Counted from the stretch's first letter, positions 14,924 to 25,382 are shown. The stretch is 43,200 nucleotides of DNA from Verrucomicrobiales bacterium (GCA_014239335.1 JAAZZC010000059.1:1-43200); one strand, 5' to 3'. Translations and numbers: made by a program. The notes: generated from the sequence alone by a model not told the origin.

Positions 14924-17900
14924 CTAGGGATCTTCTGATACCGCTAACCGGAGAAACCCATTCTTTCCAAGTGACCTTAAAGAATTATCAATTCGAAATC
15001 TTACCGTTTCGGTTCCATCGCCGTTATTGACTCGCCCCCTATATTCCACCTCTTCGGACTGCCACTTAGTAAAATCCGCCGAACTTTGAGCATGAAAATA
15101 AACCTGATCATGACCAATTGCCTGTAAGAATTCGATCCGCAACTCTCCATCCTCATCCAACCCAACCCTAATACTAGTATTATCCTTGTTAAGAGGATCC
15201 GTATTCTCAAGATATTCTATCAGTGCAGGCCTTCCGTCACCATCAACATCGCTCAACAATTCAACGCCTCCATTCTCATCGAGCCATGACAGAATAGGTA
15301 CAAAATCAGCACTCCCAGGCGTACCGCCCACATCAAAGCTACTACGCCAACTTTGCGCCGAGGAAGGATCATTAGTTCCCGGCATCATTAGAGTCAATGA
15401 GTAGCCGGCCCCATCAGCACTGACGGGCCATGGGCGATCATCCTTATATGAAAAATCCACAATCGCAACATTATCAGCACTATACAAAAGAACTCTTTCT
15501 CCTGCATTCGATAGTTTATTATTACCTAGATCATCAAGGAATGAATGACTGAGCAAAGTACCATTTCCAAGATTCCCATATCTATGAACAAATGCTGGAA
15601 AATTAGAAGGTATTACTAATCGTTCACCAGGAACTAAAAGTGTTCCCAAAGGAATGGAAAAATTAATACCACTAACAAAATGCACATTACTTAAATCAAT
15701 CGTATCTGAATCACTTGTGTTAACTAATTCAATCCATTCAAACATTGAACTGTCCGCGAACCCGGCATCGATTTCCTTCTTGCTTGGAGTATTGGGATGA
15801 TAATGGATCTCACTAATAGCTAAATTTTCGCGACCTGCTGGCTCAACTATGCCATTCCCATTGATCGAATAATTGGCTGCCCCAATGAGCTCTCCACCGA
15901 ATCCCACACCTTCCAATGTATAGTTATTAAGGCCTGACCTTACCGGCAAATTGACTTCCCAGCTATTATCATCAAGCCACCGAATTTCAAGTCCCTCATC
16001 AGTCCCTTCTACCCGAATCTCTCGAACGTCAACCCACGCGTCCCCACGAACTGAAATCGTGGATTTATTAGTATTTGTTCCGCTATTACTGGTTACTCTG
16101 AATGGAACTTTAGATACCGCATTACTAATTAGGTTTCTAACATGATTAGATCTAGAACGAATGTAGCCAGAATTCCCATTCAGATTATCTGAGGAAAGAA
16201 AATCTGAATAATGCCGCAACCACGGGCTCATATAATTCGGGTTAAATGCAGTCTCTATAATGTCAAGCAAGTGACCATAATAGGCCCGTTCATAGTTTGG
16301 ACCGATACTGATCAGCTTATTCAGATCCGTGCTAGGAGTAACACCAGAAGTAGCACTGTTAGTAAAAGTGAAATCCATATCCCAAGGAAAATACATTGCC
16401 TTCCCATCAGTTGGCCTGATGTAAAATATGGCGTTATGCCAAGCCCCGCTCCCATGCGTTGAATAATTATCACCGATCCCGCCAAGATTTTGTACAGCAA
16501 AGGATCGTAACCACTGATCAACATCAACAGCCTTTTCTATTGAATCTCGGTAAGCCGAACCAGACAGGCCCAAAGTATTTAACAAATTAATTAGGCCCGA
16601 ATAATCGTCAGCGTCCCGATTATTTTTAATTAACCAGTGCCATCGATAAAGCTCCTTATTCTCTCCCCCTTGATTACGCATCTGAACTCCAACAACGCCA
16701 TCAGGTTGAGGTAACTTGAGCCCTTCCTTTCCTCCATTCGTACCATTAGGATAATAGATCAGCTCAAACTCGAACATTTTTCCATCATTGCCATCTTGAA
16801 TAGCATTCTCTAACCACTCATCATCATAACGCGATTTCATTAAAATTCCTGAAGTAGCACGATTAGATCTTGGTTGTATAACCCAAGCAATATCATCATA
16901 CATACTTGGAATTTTTCCTGCACGAGTAACTATATGCTTAATCATAATTTCACGCTGACTCGACCGGTCAACAGCAATGGTCCCATGAGCTCCAAGAAAT
17001 TTATTATCAGCAGGAAATTTTATATTAAAGCCAACCCGCCCCTCGTTGGACCGTCCTCGTTGACTACTCTTTAGTCGAACAGAGCAACCGTAATAAATAA
17101 TTTCATCATTATGAATAACGGTACATGGCAACCTGTCATTACTCATTACTTCCGTTACATTATGCATAAAGTTCGCATCAGCGATCGGCATAACAATGCG
17201 CAAATTCGTTGGATAGACGGACCCTGACTGCAACTTAGATTTACCATCATTCCAAGGGATCATGGCCCTCGATTCCTTGGCTTCCTTCGGGAAGAATGAT
17301 TTAGCACCAAGTGAATCAATAGCCTCTATATAAAATTGAGCTCTAGAGTTCTTCGATTGACCTGGAATTGTAGCTCGATAAATGCCGCTTGGCCCGGCAA
17401 TCATTGGGACTTGACGAAAGGATCCAGAATTAACCGAATAATGTACGACTACGCTATCAACACCTTCAGGATCTTCTATTAATGCACTAACCTCGACCAC
17501 CTGATTAACCTCAGGAACAGCTGGGTCGTGAATTGGATCATCAAAAGTCGGTCCTAAATTTTCCTCAAGAACTGAATTCGCTCTGCCGGGGGTTCCTCCA
17601 CCGTTAGGATCTTCGATAGGGAGAATATCTGTGCGAGGGAGACGGTTAAAGTAGAGCCTAGAATTAAGCTGATTGGATCCAGAAATCCAACGAGCGCGGA
17701 AACTTATCTTGTATTCCTTTGAGGAACTAATGTTTGAGTAACTGTTCCCTGATTTGAGAGTAGTCTCTGCACAGTTATGCATGTGTTCTGTTGGCCCAGA
17801 AGCTTTCAAACTCATCACTTTATTACCAGGAGAATCAGGATCCTCAACAATGTTAAAATGTCGTTGAGTCCCACGCATTCTCCAAAAACTTGCCGTTCCT

Positions 17901-20605
17901 GAGCTAAAGTCCCCGTTCTGAATGAGCTCCTTTGAGGACCCTGTTCCAGGACTCTCAATGACGCTAATATCATCAATTAAAATCTCTCCCTCATCAAGTA
18001 ATCCAAAAATAAACTCATGATATCCCTGAGGATCAGACCTGCCATTCACTGCGCGCCCTGTCCTTACAAAACTCTTCCATTTCCCACGCGCAAATTCATT
18101 GCTCGCTGACCAGGATTCAGGAGTTTTGTTATCAGAGTACGGGTTCCTTAATTCTAAACTCGAACCTCCACCGTCAGCTTTTCCAGGCCACCTCCCCCCA
18201 TCAAAATACTGAACCTCGTCGACTGGATTCCCATGCGAATCGATAAGTTTAATACGTTCACCTGATCGTGATAAACGACCCTTCATTCCTCCTAATATTC
18301 TAATATCAGGATGACTATCTCTCAGCTCATCAGAGTCCTCAGACAGTACAATAAATTCCCCAGGGCCAAGAATCGTATCTTCAGAAAAATTAAATTCAAA
18401 TCCATCATCAAAGCTCCAACCTGTTAGATTAATGGTCCTGTCAGTATTACGGTTATGGATTTCGACCCATGTCCTGTCCGATGATCTGAAAGGCTTGCCG
18501 GGCACAAAAGGTGAAACTTCCTTTTCAGCTAATAATTGCATCCCAAAAATAATATCACTACTTCCGGGAGAGCTCTGATGAACGGAAACCGATATTCTGT
18601 TTAATCCTACCAATAAAACTTCCTTAGAAATATTGAACGGCCCATCAACTTCAGCCTCGCCTCCACTCGATGCACGCGTGTCTGAATTAATTATACCATT
18701 AGGCATCTTAAATCTATTTACCTCTTGCCCGTTAATATAGAAAACTGCACCATCATCAATTAAATGTACTAATTTAAGGGCAACAATTTCATCAATGTCA
18801 TTTTGAGTAAGATTGAGATCTGTCTCAAAATAATAAGCTATCACCGGAGCCGCCGGATTAAGGGAAGGGCGAGTTATAATAGTTCCTGAAGGAATTTCTT
18901 TAGTAGTGCTATCCCAACCAAGCGGGCCAATACCAAACTTCCAATCACCACCAACTGCATGAGGTTGGTCCTGCCAAGAACCGCCCAATTCAGGACCCGA
19001 TTCATTATATCTCCATGTCGCACCCCAATCGAGTAAAGTGGTACTATCATAGATTGCCTCCGTATCAGGCACCTCAGGTTCAGGCCGCGGATGATACATT
19101 ATTTCGTTAATTACGACATCCCTTTCAAAAGAGAATTTATTAGCACTTCCAAAGGTCGGTAAGGAAGGATACAACCATTCACCATTAAATTCTTCTGATC
19201 TTCCTCTCAACTTTCCGGTAACCTTCCTCGCATCTATGAGTTGACCAGATGGATCAAAAAGGAAAATACGATCATTGTTCCCTGGCGAGAATCCCAAATC
19301 CTTTTCACTCAAAGTTTTCAATTTTCCAGCGTCAAGAGCTCCTTCTACAATTGTATAAATGTCACCCTCAGAAAATACGATCTGGTAATCGATTAGCGGG
19401 ATAGACTGAGATGTCAGATTTTTCATTTCCAGAAGAAAACCGTCCTCATCATCATATGAAGAAAATTCATTAAAGACCAAAGTTTCCTTAGGAACTGATG
19501 GATCCGGAGGCTCTTCGACCAAAGTAAGCCGCAAACCAAACATAATATCAGAACTTCCAGAATTCGCCTGATGAACTTCAACAGATATCTTATTAGATCC
19601 CACAACCAGAGCAGTTGCGGGAATGCCTACCGGGTCCTCGAGGTCCGGATCAGTCCCACGTTCAGCAAGAGTTTCTGAAAAGATTTCACCTTCGGGCATC
19701 TTGTGACGAAAAGCTTCCTGACCATTGATATAAACAATACCCCCATCATCAAATAGATGCTCAATCTTAAGCTCTGATAAATTATCAATTTGTGTCTGAC
19801 TAAGATTAAAATCATGCTCAAAGTAATAAGTTATTACATATGGATCATTCAGTAATGGGCGCTGAAGCTCAGTCCCTAAAGGAACTTCCGGAGGTGACGT
19901 GTCCCATCCCAAAAGACCAATTCCTGATTTCCAATTTCCACCGACTGAGTGAACTAAACTGGCCCAACCTGAATCAAAATCATCTGTTTCATTGTAACGC
20001 CAAACAGAATCCCAACCCACTATAATTGTCTCAATCTTAACTGGAGGCGCGCCTGGCAGTGCAAAGTTAGGCAATCCTGGCGTTCCTCCCACATATCTGG
20101 CAGCGACCCAGTTCTTAGGATCAGAATTTGCTGTTTCCTGATTCCGCTTAGCCAATGTCACTCCTGACCCATCAGGACCAACGGGCCAATCACCTCCATC
20201 ATTATAGACTAGGGTATCCATGACTCTACCGTCCCTGTCCTCTATACGTAGAGACTCACCTCCATTACTTAATGAGCCCTGAAATGGACCTAGTGCGCTT
20301 TTCCCAGACAGATTTTGACTATCAGGATTCGCTGCAATCAGAATAAATCCATGCCCATCAACGACGGTCCCTTGAGGGAAATCAAAATCAACTCCGCCCC
20401 TTAATCTCCATCCTGAAACATCAACATTAACCCCATTAAGATTATGAAATTCTATCCACTCCGATTCGGAAAGATCATCCGCAGGATTGTAATGAACTTC
20501 GTTAAAGACGAGAATACTATCAGCCGTTCCACTGGCATCACCCGGATCATAGTGAAAGAGGAAAATAAAAGATGAGATAAAAAATAAACGAAATTGATTT
20601 CGCAT
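14924..20605 (-). CDS. Giant secreted lamin-tail-domain / CotH-kinase-like protein
   Basis: An 1893-residue exported protein (signal peptide about 1-24). The order is: lamin-tail domain (LTD) at about 30-175 (ILVFNEVHYNP, EWIEFHNLNG, DVSGWRLRGG); module A at 196-365; LTD-like at 375-490; module A copy at 526-695; LTD at 705-835; a jelly-roll/carbohydrate-binding-like region at 840-990; an Ig/FN3-like region at 1030-1105; and a CotH-type kinase domain at about 1130-1470. The latter includes SGILMKSRYDDEW and the metal-site motif MYFPWDMDFTF (1404-1414). A further LTD lies at 1595-1760, then a calcium-type DVDGDGRPALIEYLENTDP motif (1786-1804) and a C-terminal module (about 1818-1890). CotH kinases phosphorylate spore-coat or extracellular proteins; such LTD-CotH proteins are common in PVC bacteria. 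The biological target is unknown. It lies 82 bases after the DUF1501 gene. Confidence 0.85.
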   Translation of the reverse strand: MRNQFRLFFISSFIFLFHYDPGDASGTADSILVFNEVHYNPADDLSESEWIEFHNLNGVNVDVSGWRLRGGVDFDFPQGTVVDGHGFILIAANPDSQNLSGKSALGPFQGSLSNGGESLRIEDRDGRVMDTLVYNDGGDWPVGPDGSGVTLAKRNQETANSDPKNWVAARYVGGTPGLPNFALPGAPPVKIETIIVGWDSVWRYNETDDFDSGWASLVHSVGGNWKSGIGLLGWDTSPPEVPLGTELQRPLLNDPYVITYYFEHDFNLSQTQIDNLSELKIEHLFDDGGIVYINGQEAFRHKMPEGEIFSETLAERGTDPDLEDPVGIPATALVVGSNKISVEVHQANSGSSDIMFGLRLTLVEEPPDPSVPKETLVFNEFSSYDDEDGFLLEMKNLTSQSIPLIDYQIVFSEGDIYTIVEGALDAGKLKTLSEKDLGFSPGNNDRIFLFDPSGQLIDARKVTGKLRGRSEEFNGEWLYPSLPTFGSANKFSFERDVVINEIMYHPRPEPEVPDTEAIYDSTTLLDWGATWRYNESGPELGGSWQDQPHAVGGDWKFGIGPLGWDSTTKEIPSGTIITRPSLNPAAPVIAYYFETDLNLTQNDIDEIVALKLVHLIDDGAVFYINGQEVNRFKMPNGIINSDTRASSGGEAEVDGPFNISKEVLLVGLNRISVSVHQSSPGSSDIIFGMQLLAEKEVSPFVPGKPFRSSDRTWVEIHNRNTDRTINLTGWSFDDGFEFNFSEDTILGPGEFIVLSEDSDELRDSHPDIRILGGMKGRLSRSGERIKLIDSHGNPVDEVQYFDGGRWPGKADGGGSSLELRNPYSDNKTPESWSASNEFARGKWKSFVRTGRAVNGRSDPQGYHEFIFGLLDEGEILIDDISVIESPGTGSSKELIQNGDFSSGTASFWRMRGTQRHFNIVEDPDSPGNKVMSLKASGPTEHMHNCAETTLKSGNSYSNISSSKEYKISFRARWISGSNQLNSRLYFNRLPRTDILPIEDPNGGGTPGRANSVLEENLGPTFDDPIHDPAVPEVNQVVEVSALIEDPEGVDSVVVHYSVNSGSFRQVPMIAGPSGIYRATIPGQSKNSRAQFYIEAIDSLGAKSFFPKEAKESRAMIPWNDGKSKLQSGSVYPTNLRIVMPIADANFMHNVTEVMSNDRLPCTVIHNDEIIYYGCSVRLKSSQRGRSNEGRVGFNIKFPADNKFLGAHGTIAVDRSSQREIMIKHIVTRAGKIPSMYDDIAWVIQPRSNRATSGILMKSRYDDEWLENAIQDGNDGKMFEFELIYYPNGTNGGKEGLKLPQPDGVVGVQMRNQGGENKELYRWHWLIKNNRDADDYSGLINLLNTLGLSGSAYRDSIEKAVDVDQWLRSFAVQNLGGIGDNYSTHGSGAWHNAIFYIRPTDGKAMYFPWDMDFTFTNSATSGVTPSTDLNKLISIGPNYERAYYGHLLDIIETAFNPNYMSPWLRHYSDFLSSDNLNGNSGYIRSRSNHVRNLISNAVSKVPFRVTSNSGTNTNKSTISVRGDAWVDVREIRVEGTDEGLEIRWLDDNSWEVNLPVRSGLNNYTLEGVGFGGELIGAANYSINGNGIVEPAGRENLAISEIHYHPNTPSKKEIDAGFADSSMFEWIELVNTSDSDTIDLSNVHFVSGINFSIPLGTLLVPGERLVIPSNFPAFVHRYGNLGNGTLLSHSFLDDLGNNKLSNAGERVLLYSADNVAIVDFSYKDDRPWPVSADGAGYSLTLMMPGTNDPSSAQSWRSSFDVGGTPGSADFVPILSWLDENGGVELLSDVDGDGRPALIEYLENTDPLNKDNTSIRVGLDEDGELRIEFLQAIGHDQVYFHAQSSADFTKWQSEEVEYRGRVNNGDGTETVRFRIDNSLRSLGKNGFLRLAVSEDP
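15028..20517 (-). repeat. Internal domain repeats in the giant protein (two ~170-residue direct copies and several LTDs)
   Basis: Residues 196-365 and 526-695 of the 1893-residue protein are copies of one module. Both begin WRYNE, pass through VGG(N/D)WK(S/F)GIG, a shared LGWD turn, YYFE, FYING/VYINGQE and end SGSSDI(M/I)FG. Outside this pair, lamin-tail domains occur at least three times. The repeated block seems to be a beta-sandwich similar to those in secreted verrucomicrobial proteins. The repeats are protein-level and diverged at the DNA level. Confidence 0.75.
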
Positions 20606-20687
20606 AGTATTGGGAAAATTCTTTGATTAATCACTTCATTATAGCGAAAGGCATCTCAATATTCGATAAATATAGAGAAATCACATT

Positions 20688-22142
20688 TTAGGCCAAAATC
20701 TCAGGAATTACCTTTCCATGCACGTCTGTGAGGCGACGATCTATACTATCTTTACGGAACGTGAGGCGTTCATGATCGATTCCGAGCAAATGCATGATAG
20801 TAGCATGAATATCGTATACCTCGGTTGGATTGTCCCTATCAAGAGGCTTGTAACCCCACTGATCACTCTGCCCATGAGTTACTCCACCCTTGATTCCACC
20901 TCCACTCAGCCAGTTTGTAAAAACAAAAGGATTATGATCTCGACCCTTAGAGCCTTGAGTTGATGGCATGCGGCCAAATTCAGTAGTCCACAATACAATA
21001 GTGTCCTCAAGAAGCCCTCGCTGTTTGAGGTCCTTAATCAACGCTGAAGCTCCGACAGCCATGCCATATGATAATGGACCATGATCCCTATTAATGTCCT
21101 CATGGCTATCCCAGTTACGTCGCGGAAACCCATTATCACATCCTGACCACACTTGAACAAAACGTACTCCTCGTTCCAGTAGCCGTCTTGCGACAAGGCA
21201 CTTTCTACCGAAGTGATTCGCTTCCTCTTTATGGTTAATGTCCTTGGGCCACGTTGTACCATCAGGGCGTACCCCATACATGTCTTTAATGTATTGAGGT
21301 TCATTGGAAATATTTAGTGCCTCAGGTGCAGCTAATTGCATTCTAGCCGCTAACTCGTAGGACTTTATTCGCGCTTCAAGCCGAGTATCCCCGGCCCTAG
21401 TACCAAGATGCTCACGGTTCAACTGGGAAAGGATGGCCTGAGCATCAGACTCAGCAGACTCACTTATATAATCGGCTCCCGCGGGTGGTTTAAGATCGGG
21501 AATTGGATTCTTTCTACCAAGGTGAATGATTGTGCCCTGATTCTCGGCTGGCAAGAAAGCCGAACCCCAGTTCTTGGGACCATTAGAGGCAAATCCTCTG
21601 TGATCAGGAAGAACAACGAAAGTTGGCAGGTTATCGTTCATACTTCCCAGACCATAACTTACCCAACAACCCATTCCTGGGAAACCTGGTCGATCAAATC
21701 CCGTCGATTGAAGATAAGTGGCCTGACTATGAACACCGGTCTTGCCTATAAGGTCATGAATGAAGGCCATGTCATCCACGACCTCACCTAATTTGGAAAC
21801 AGTTTCTCCAAGCATCTTCCCAGAGCGCCCGTACGGTTTGAATTCCCAGACCGGTTTCATCCAAGGCCCCAGACCATTTTGAAACGCTTCGACAGGTTCT
21901 CCGAAATCTGACTTTTCCCCATGATGTTTGATTAGTGCGGGTTTGAAATCGAACAAATCAATGTGGCTTGCTGCTCCACCCATGAATAATTGAATGACAC
22001 GCTTAGCCTTGGCAGGATGATGAGGTTGGTTAAGCACTGGACCAGAATTTGAGCCTTCAAGCCTATCCGCTCCAAGCATTGATGAGAGCGCAATGCCTCC
22101 CAGACCACCTCCTGATTGCCATAAATAATCACGTCTATTCAT
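20688..22142 (-). CDS. DUF1501 family secreted protein (first copy)
   Basis: A 484-residue member of DUF1501, a sulfatase-like/alkaline-phosphatase-fold family abundant in Planctomycetes and Verrucomicrobia. The N-terminus has a twin-arginine-type signal (MNRRDYLWQSGGGLGGIALS). Family landmarks are AKRVIQLFMGGAASHIDLFDFKP, split as KRVIQLFMGGAASHIDLFD, then GFPGMGCWVSYGLGS, WTTEFGRMPSTQGSKGRDHN and SGGGIKGGVTHGQSDQWGY. The start codon follows the stop of the DUF1549/1553 gene with no gap (TAA then ATG), so the pair is translationally coupled. The function is not established; constant pairing with cytochrome-like DUF1549 proteins suggests a joint periplasmic oxidative or hydrolytic step. Confidence 0.9.
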   Translation of the reverse strand: MNRRDYLWQSGGGLGGIALSSMLGADRLEGSNSGPVLNQPHHPAKAKRVIQLFMGGAASHIDLFDFKPALIKHHGEKSDFGEPVEAFQNGLGPWMKPVWEFKPYGRSGKMLGETVSKLGEVVDDMAFIHDLIGKTGVHSQATYLQSTGFDRPGFPGMGCWVSYGLGSMNDNLPTFVVLPDHRGFASNGPKNWGSAFLPAENQGTIIHLGRKNPIPDLKPPAGADYISESAESDAQAILSQLNREHLGTRAGDTRLEARIKSYELAARMQLAAPEALNISNEPQYIKDMYGVRPDGTTWPKDINHKEEANHFGRKCLVARRLLERGVRFVQVWSGCDNGFPRRNWDSHEDINRDHGPLSYGMAVGASALIKDLKQRGLLEDTIVLWTTEFGRMPSTQGSKGRDHNPFVFTNWLSGGGIKGGVTHGQSDQWGYKPLDRDNPTEVYDIHATIMHLLGIDHERLTFRKDSIDRRLTDVHGKVIPEILA

Positions 22143-25100
22143 TTAATCGATGAAGGAAAATTCGTTCAGGTTAAAAATGATTCGGCAAGTTGCCGCGAGA
22201 CCGTGTTGTTCCGAATATGAACGAAGCAATACCAATTCGTCTTCAGAAGGAATCCTAGAAAGGGCTGACTCAAATGCTATTCGAACAGGATCAGGATTTT
22301 CAGAAATATTTTCAGCAAATCTTTGAGACATCTTGACCATGAAATGGTTATTCAAGAGGGCAAGGGCCTGCAATGCGGTAGTCGTCTCACCCCTCTTGTC
22401 TACTAATTGCGAAGGGTCAGCACAATCAAAAGTTTCCATGAATGGGTGAGGTTGGGAACGAACAATGAACCGGTAAACAGAACGGCGGTGCGTTAACGGA
22501 TCATCAGGGTCATACTTATGATACTGATAGTGTGGAGAATGTTGAGGCTTCTCAATCACAAAATCCTTGAAAGAAGGACCGCCCATTTCAAAGTTCATTT
22601 TCCCGGAAACAAAAAGTACCGTGTCTCTGAGAGATTCAGCATCGAGCCTTCTCCGGTTCTGACGCCAAAGATACTTGTTTGAAATATCAGTCAGTGCATT
22701 TTCTCGGTGATGATCACTGACTTGCTTATATGTTTCACTATTTAGTATAAGACGATGCAATTCTTTTACAGAGCCACCATTATCACGGAACCAAATAGCA
22801 AGCCAGTCTAGTAATTCAGGATGAGTCGGCTTTGATCCGATCCGGCCAAAGTCATTCGGCGTATCAACGATTCCTCGACCAAAATGATAATGCCAGACTC
22901 GGTTCACTATGCTGCGCCACGTTAGAGTATTCTCTTTGTGAGATATCCATTCAGCTAATGCAACACGACGGTCCCCTTCTTTATGGTCTTCTGGTAAATT
23001 AAATTGATGTGAAATCTCCGGAACGATACCAGGTACAGTTCCGGGACTGACAGGTTCTCTCGGATCAGTGACCTCTCCTCTATGCAAAACGAAAATGTCC
23101 CGTGGCTTTCCTCCGGCATGACCCCTACCCGTGAATGATCCACTTCCAGAATGAACGGTACCGGCATATACCATTTTGGATTTAGGTAAAGCATTGAGCC
23201 CCGAATTGATACTGGACAAAGATTTGGCCAATCTTTCCTTCTCCTCTATCAATTTCAGATCAATACTAGATTTTAGAAGATCCTTATATCTTACCTTTAA
23301 TTCCTTAAGATTTTTCTCAGATTCATCCGGCTTCAATTTGGCAAGCCTCAAAAGCCCCTCAGTAACATCATCCACAATGCGTCGTCTGCTAGTATATCCA
23401 TCCACAAGATTTCTTCGATGCCACAAACCACTATTAATTGTATCTAGCGAAGTAACTCTGGCATTCCTAGCGATCTCCTCAGAACCGCTGAAAATACGCA
23501 TCTCAGATAAGGCTAGCATGGGTCCACCGCTGCCCCTTGGATGATTTAATTTAGTCGCCTCAAGCCTAAGGTAGCGACCACTCTTTGTATCAATATCAAA
23601 AACTACCGGATCTTCTCCCGGATTCACATAATCAGAATCCGTTTCATTAATGATGATATCGGCGCCTGTCATGTCCTCCCGGTCACTCAGTAAAATCTTA
23701 AATCTTTCAGGAAAACCAAATCCTGGAGTATCTTGAAAGTCCGTTGGACGAGCAGGATAAATAACAATTTTATCAATTGATTGAATTTTCGGTAGTTCAA
23801 TCTGGACCCACTTCCGTGTGTTCACCTCTTTAGCAAAAGCACTATGATATCCATTCGATTTACTTTCCTCACTCCCAATTAATGACTCTAGGGAATGGGT
23901 GCCATAGATGCCGTCAATGAGATTAGACTTTCCCCAACGTTCATTGCCCTCAATGCTATCCAGAGCTGTCACTTCTTTAACTTCTAACAATTCTTTGTTG
24001 GAAATGACTGCCATTTCGCCCATAGCAAATATCCAATCGTTTGTTTCGGGCTGCCCTTTGTTACGGCGGCTCCAAAGCTTAGTTGCAGTCAAACGAACGT
24101 AACGCGCCTTTGAACCATCTCCATTAAGTAGCACTGGCTTTGATCCTGGCCTTGGAAAATCTGAACCAGTATTATCAGAGATTATTATTGATTCTTTGAA
24201 TTCAGAATCATTAGACATTTCCAAGCGGAACCGGTGAGGAAAACCAAAGTCCGAAAATCCATATTCATTAGCACCGGCCAAGACCACGCTACTAATTTTT
24301 CTTTGAGAGCCCAAATCGATTTGAACCCATTTCTTGGTTCCCTGAACCGAGGCTACCTGACTATGATATCCGTACCTAGCTGACCGGCCTTTCTGATCAC
24401 CTTTGGCGGCTTTGAGCTTGTTCTCTATGGACTCGATTTGATTCTGAAGAGAAACGATTTCTGGAGTACGGCTAGCGTCGATTTTCTTTTTGTTCTCAGC
24501 AATAATTTGCTCTGTCTGTTTTTTCTCCTCTCTAAGCTTTTGCCTCTCCGACGCAATGTCGGACTTCACATCATAGGGACGGTCAGCGCGGTCTAATGCC
24601 GCAAACACTGACTGCAATGAATAATAGTGTTCCATAGTCACCGGATCTCTTTTGTGATCATGGCACTGAGCACATTGGACCGTGAGAGAAGTGAAAGTAT
24701 TCATCGTGGTAGTTACCATATCATCTCGATCCAAATGACGAGCCACCTTCCCATCAATCTTGGTTTCTGGCACTTCCGCATGGCCAATGAAATCCCAAGG
24801 GCCAGCAGCAATGAATCCTGTAGCAACGATACCATCTAACGTGTCCGGCCAAAGAAGATCTCCGGCGATCTGTTCTTTTATGAACCGAGAATAAGGTTTA
24901 TCTTCATTGAATGCGCGAATGACATAATCCCTGTAAGGCCAAGCATTGGGCCTTGGCTTGTCTTTATCATAACCATGAGTCTCACCATAATGAACCACAT
25001 CCAACCAATGCCTTGCCCAGCGTTCTCCGTATCGTGGAGAAAGGAGAAGCTTATCCACTAAGCTCTTATACGCATTTGGCTCAGGATCCTTAATAAAGTC

Positions 25101-25382
25101 ATTAACCTGTTTGGGAGTTGGGGGCATTCCCCACAAATCGAAGTAGAGCCGTCGAATTAAAACTCTCCGGTCCGCTATCTTAGAATTAAGTAATCCTTGT
25201 TCTTTCAATTTTGAAACAATGAATCGATCGATCGGATTATCCTTCTCTCCAATCGGTACCTTAATTTCTTTTAAGGGCTCCCTAGACCACCAATCTTGCT
25301 TAACCTTCTCCTCAGCAAATGATCCCGATATCACTGCAGAAATTGCAATAATCACAACAATGTATGAGCATTTCGGTAACAT
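22143..25382 (-). CDS. DUF1549/DUF1553 (PSCyt2-PSD1) protein with two discoidin-like inserts
   Basis: A 1079-residue exported protein (signal peptide 1-23). DUF1549 (about 45-265) contains LIRRLYFDLWGMPPTP, RYGERWARHWLDVVHYGETH and the heme-c motif CAQCH (237-241) with DHKRDP. A charged coiled coil (about 275-328) follows. Next come two F5/8-type-C-like domains (about 338-460 and 466-632), each with (K/R)KWVQI(D/E)L and a GRYLRL/ARYVRL strand. A second coiled coil (680-725) precedes DUF1553 (about 795-1060, with RVALAEWIS, TWRSIVNRVWHYHFGRGIV, RRRLDAESLRD, ETTTALQALALLNNHFM). The discoidin-like inserts suggest binding to carbohydrate or cell-surface polymer. The gene heads the DUF1501 pair. 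Confidence 0.9.
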   Translation of the reverse strand: MLPKCSYIVVIIAISAVISGSFAEEKVKQDWWSREPLKEIKVPIGEKDNPIDRFIVSKLKEQGLLNSKIADRRVLIRRLYFDLWGMPPTPKQVNDFIKDPEPNAYKSLVDKLLLSPRYGERWARHWLDVVHYGETHGYDKDKPRPNAWPYRDYVIRAFNEDKPYSRFIKEQIAGDLLWPDTLDGIVATGFIAAGPWDFIGHAEVPETKIDGKVARHLDRDDMVTTTMNTFTSLTVQCAQCHDHKRDPVTMEHYYSLQSVFAALDRADRPYDVKSDIASERQKLREEKKQTEQIIAENKKKIDASRTPEIVSLQNQIESIENKLKAAKGDQKGRSARYGYHSQVASVQGTKKWVQIDLGSQRKISSVVLAGANEYGFSDFGFPHRFRLEMSNDSEFKESIIISDNTGSDFPRPGSKPVLLNGDGSKARYVRLTATKLWSRRNKGQPETNDWIFAMGEMAVISNKELLEVKEVTALDSIEGNERWGKSNLIDGIYGTHSLESLIGSEESKSNGYHSAFAKEVNTRKWVQIELPKIQSIDKIVIYPARPTDFQDTPGFGFPERFKILLSDREDMTGADIIINETDSDYVNPGEDPVVFDIDTKSGRYLRLEATKLNHPRGSGGPMLALSEMRIFSGSEEIARNARVTSLDTINSGLWHRRNLVDGYTSRRRIVDDVTEGLLRLAKLKPDESEKNLKELKVRYKDLLKSSIDLKLIEEKERLAKSLSSINSGLNALPKSKMVYAGTVHSGSGSFTGRGHAGGKPRDIFVLHRGEVTDPREPVSPGTVPGIVPEISHQFNLPEDHKEGDRRVALAEWISHKENTLTWRSIVNRVWHYHFGRGIVDTPNDFGRIGSKPTHPELLDWLAIWFRDNGGSVKELHRLILNSETYKQVSDHHRENALTDISNKYLWRQNRRRLDAESLRDTVLFVSGKMNFEMGGPSFKDFVIEKPQHSPHYQYHKYDPDDPLTHRRSVYRFIVRSQPHPFMETFDCADPSQLVDKRGETTTALQALALLNNHFMVKMSQRFAENISENPDPVRIAFESALSRIPSEDELVLLRSYSEQHGLAATCRIIFNLNEFSFID

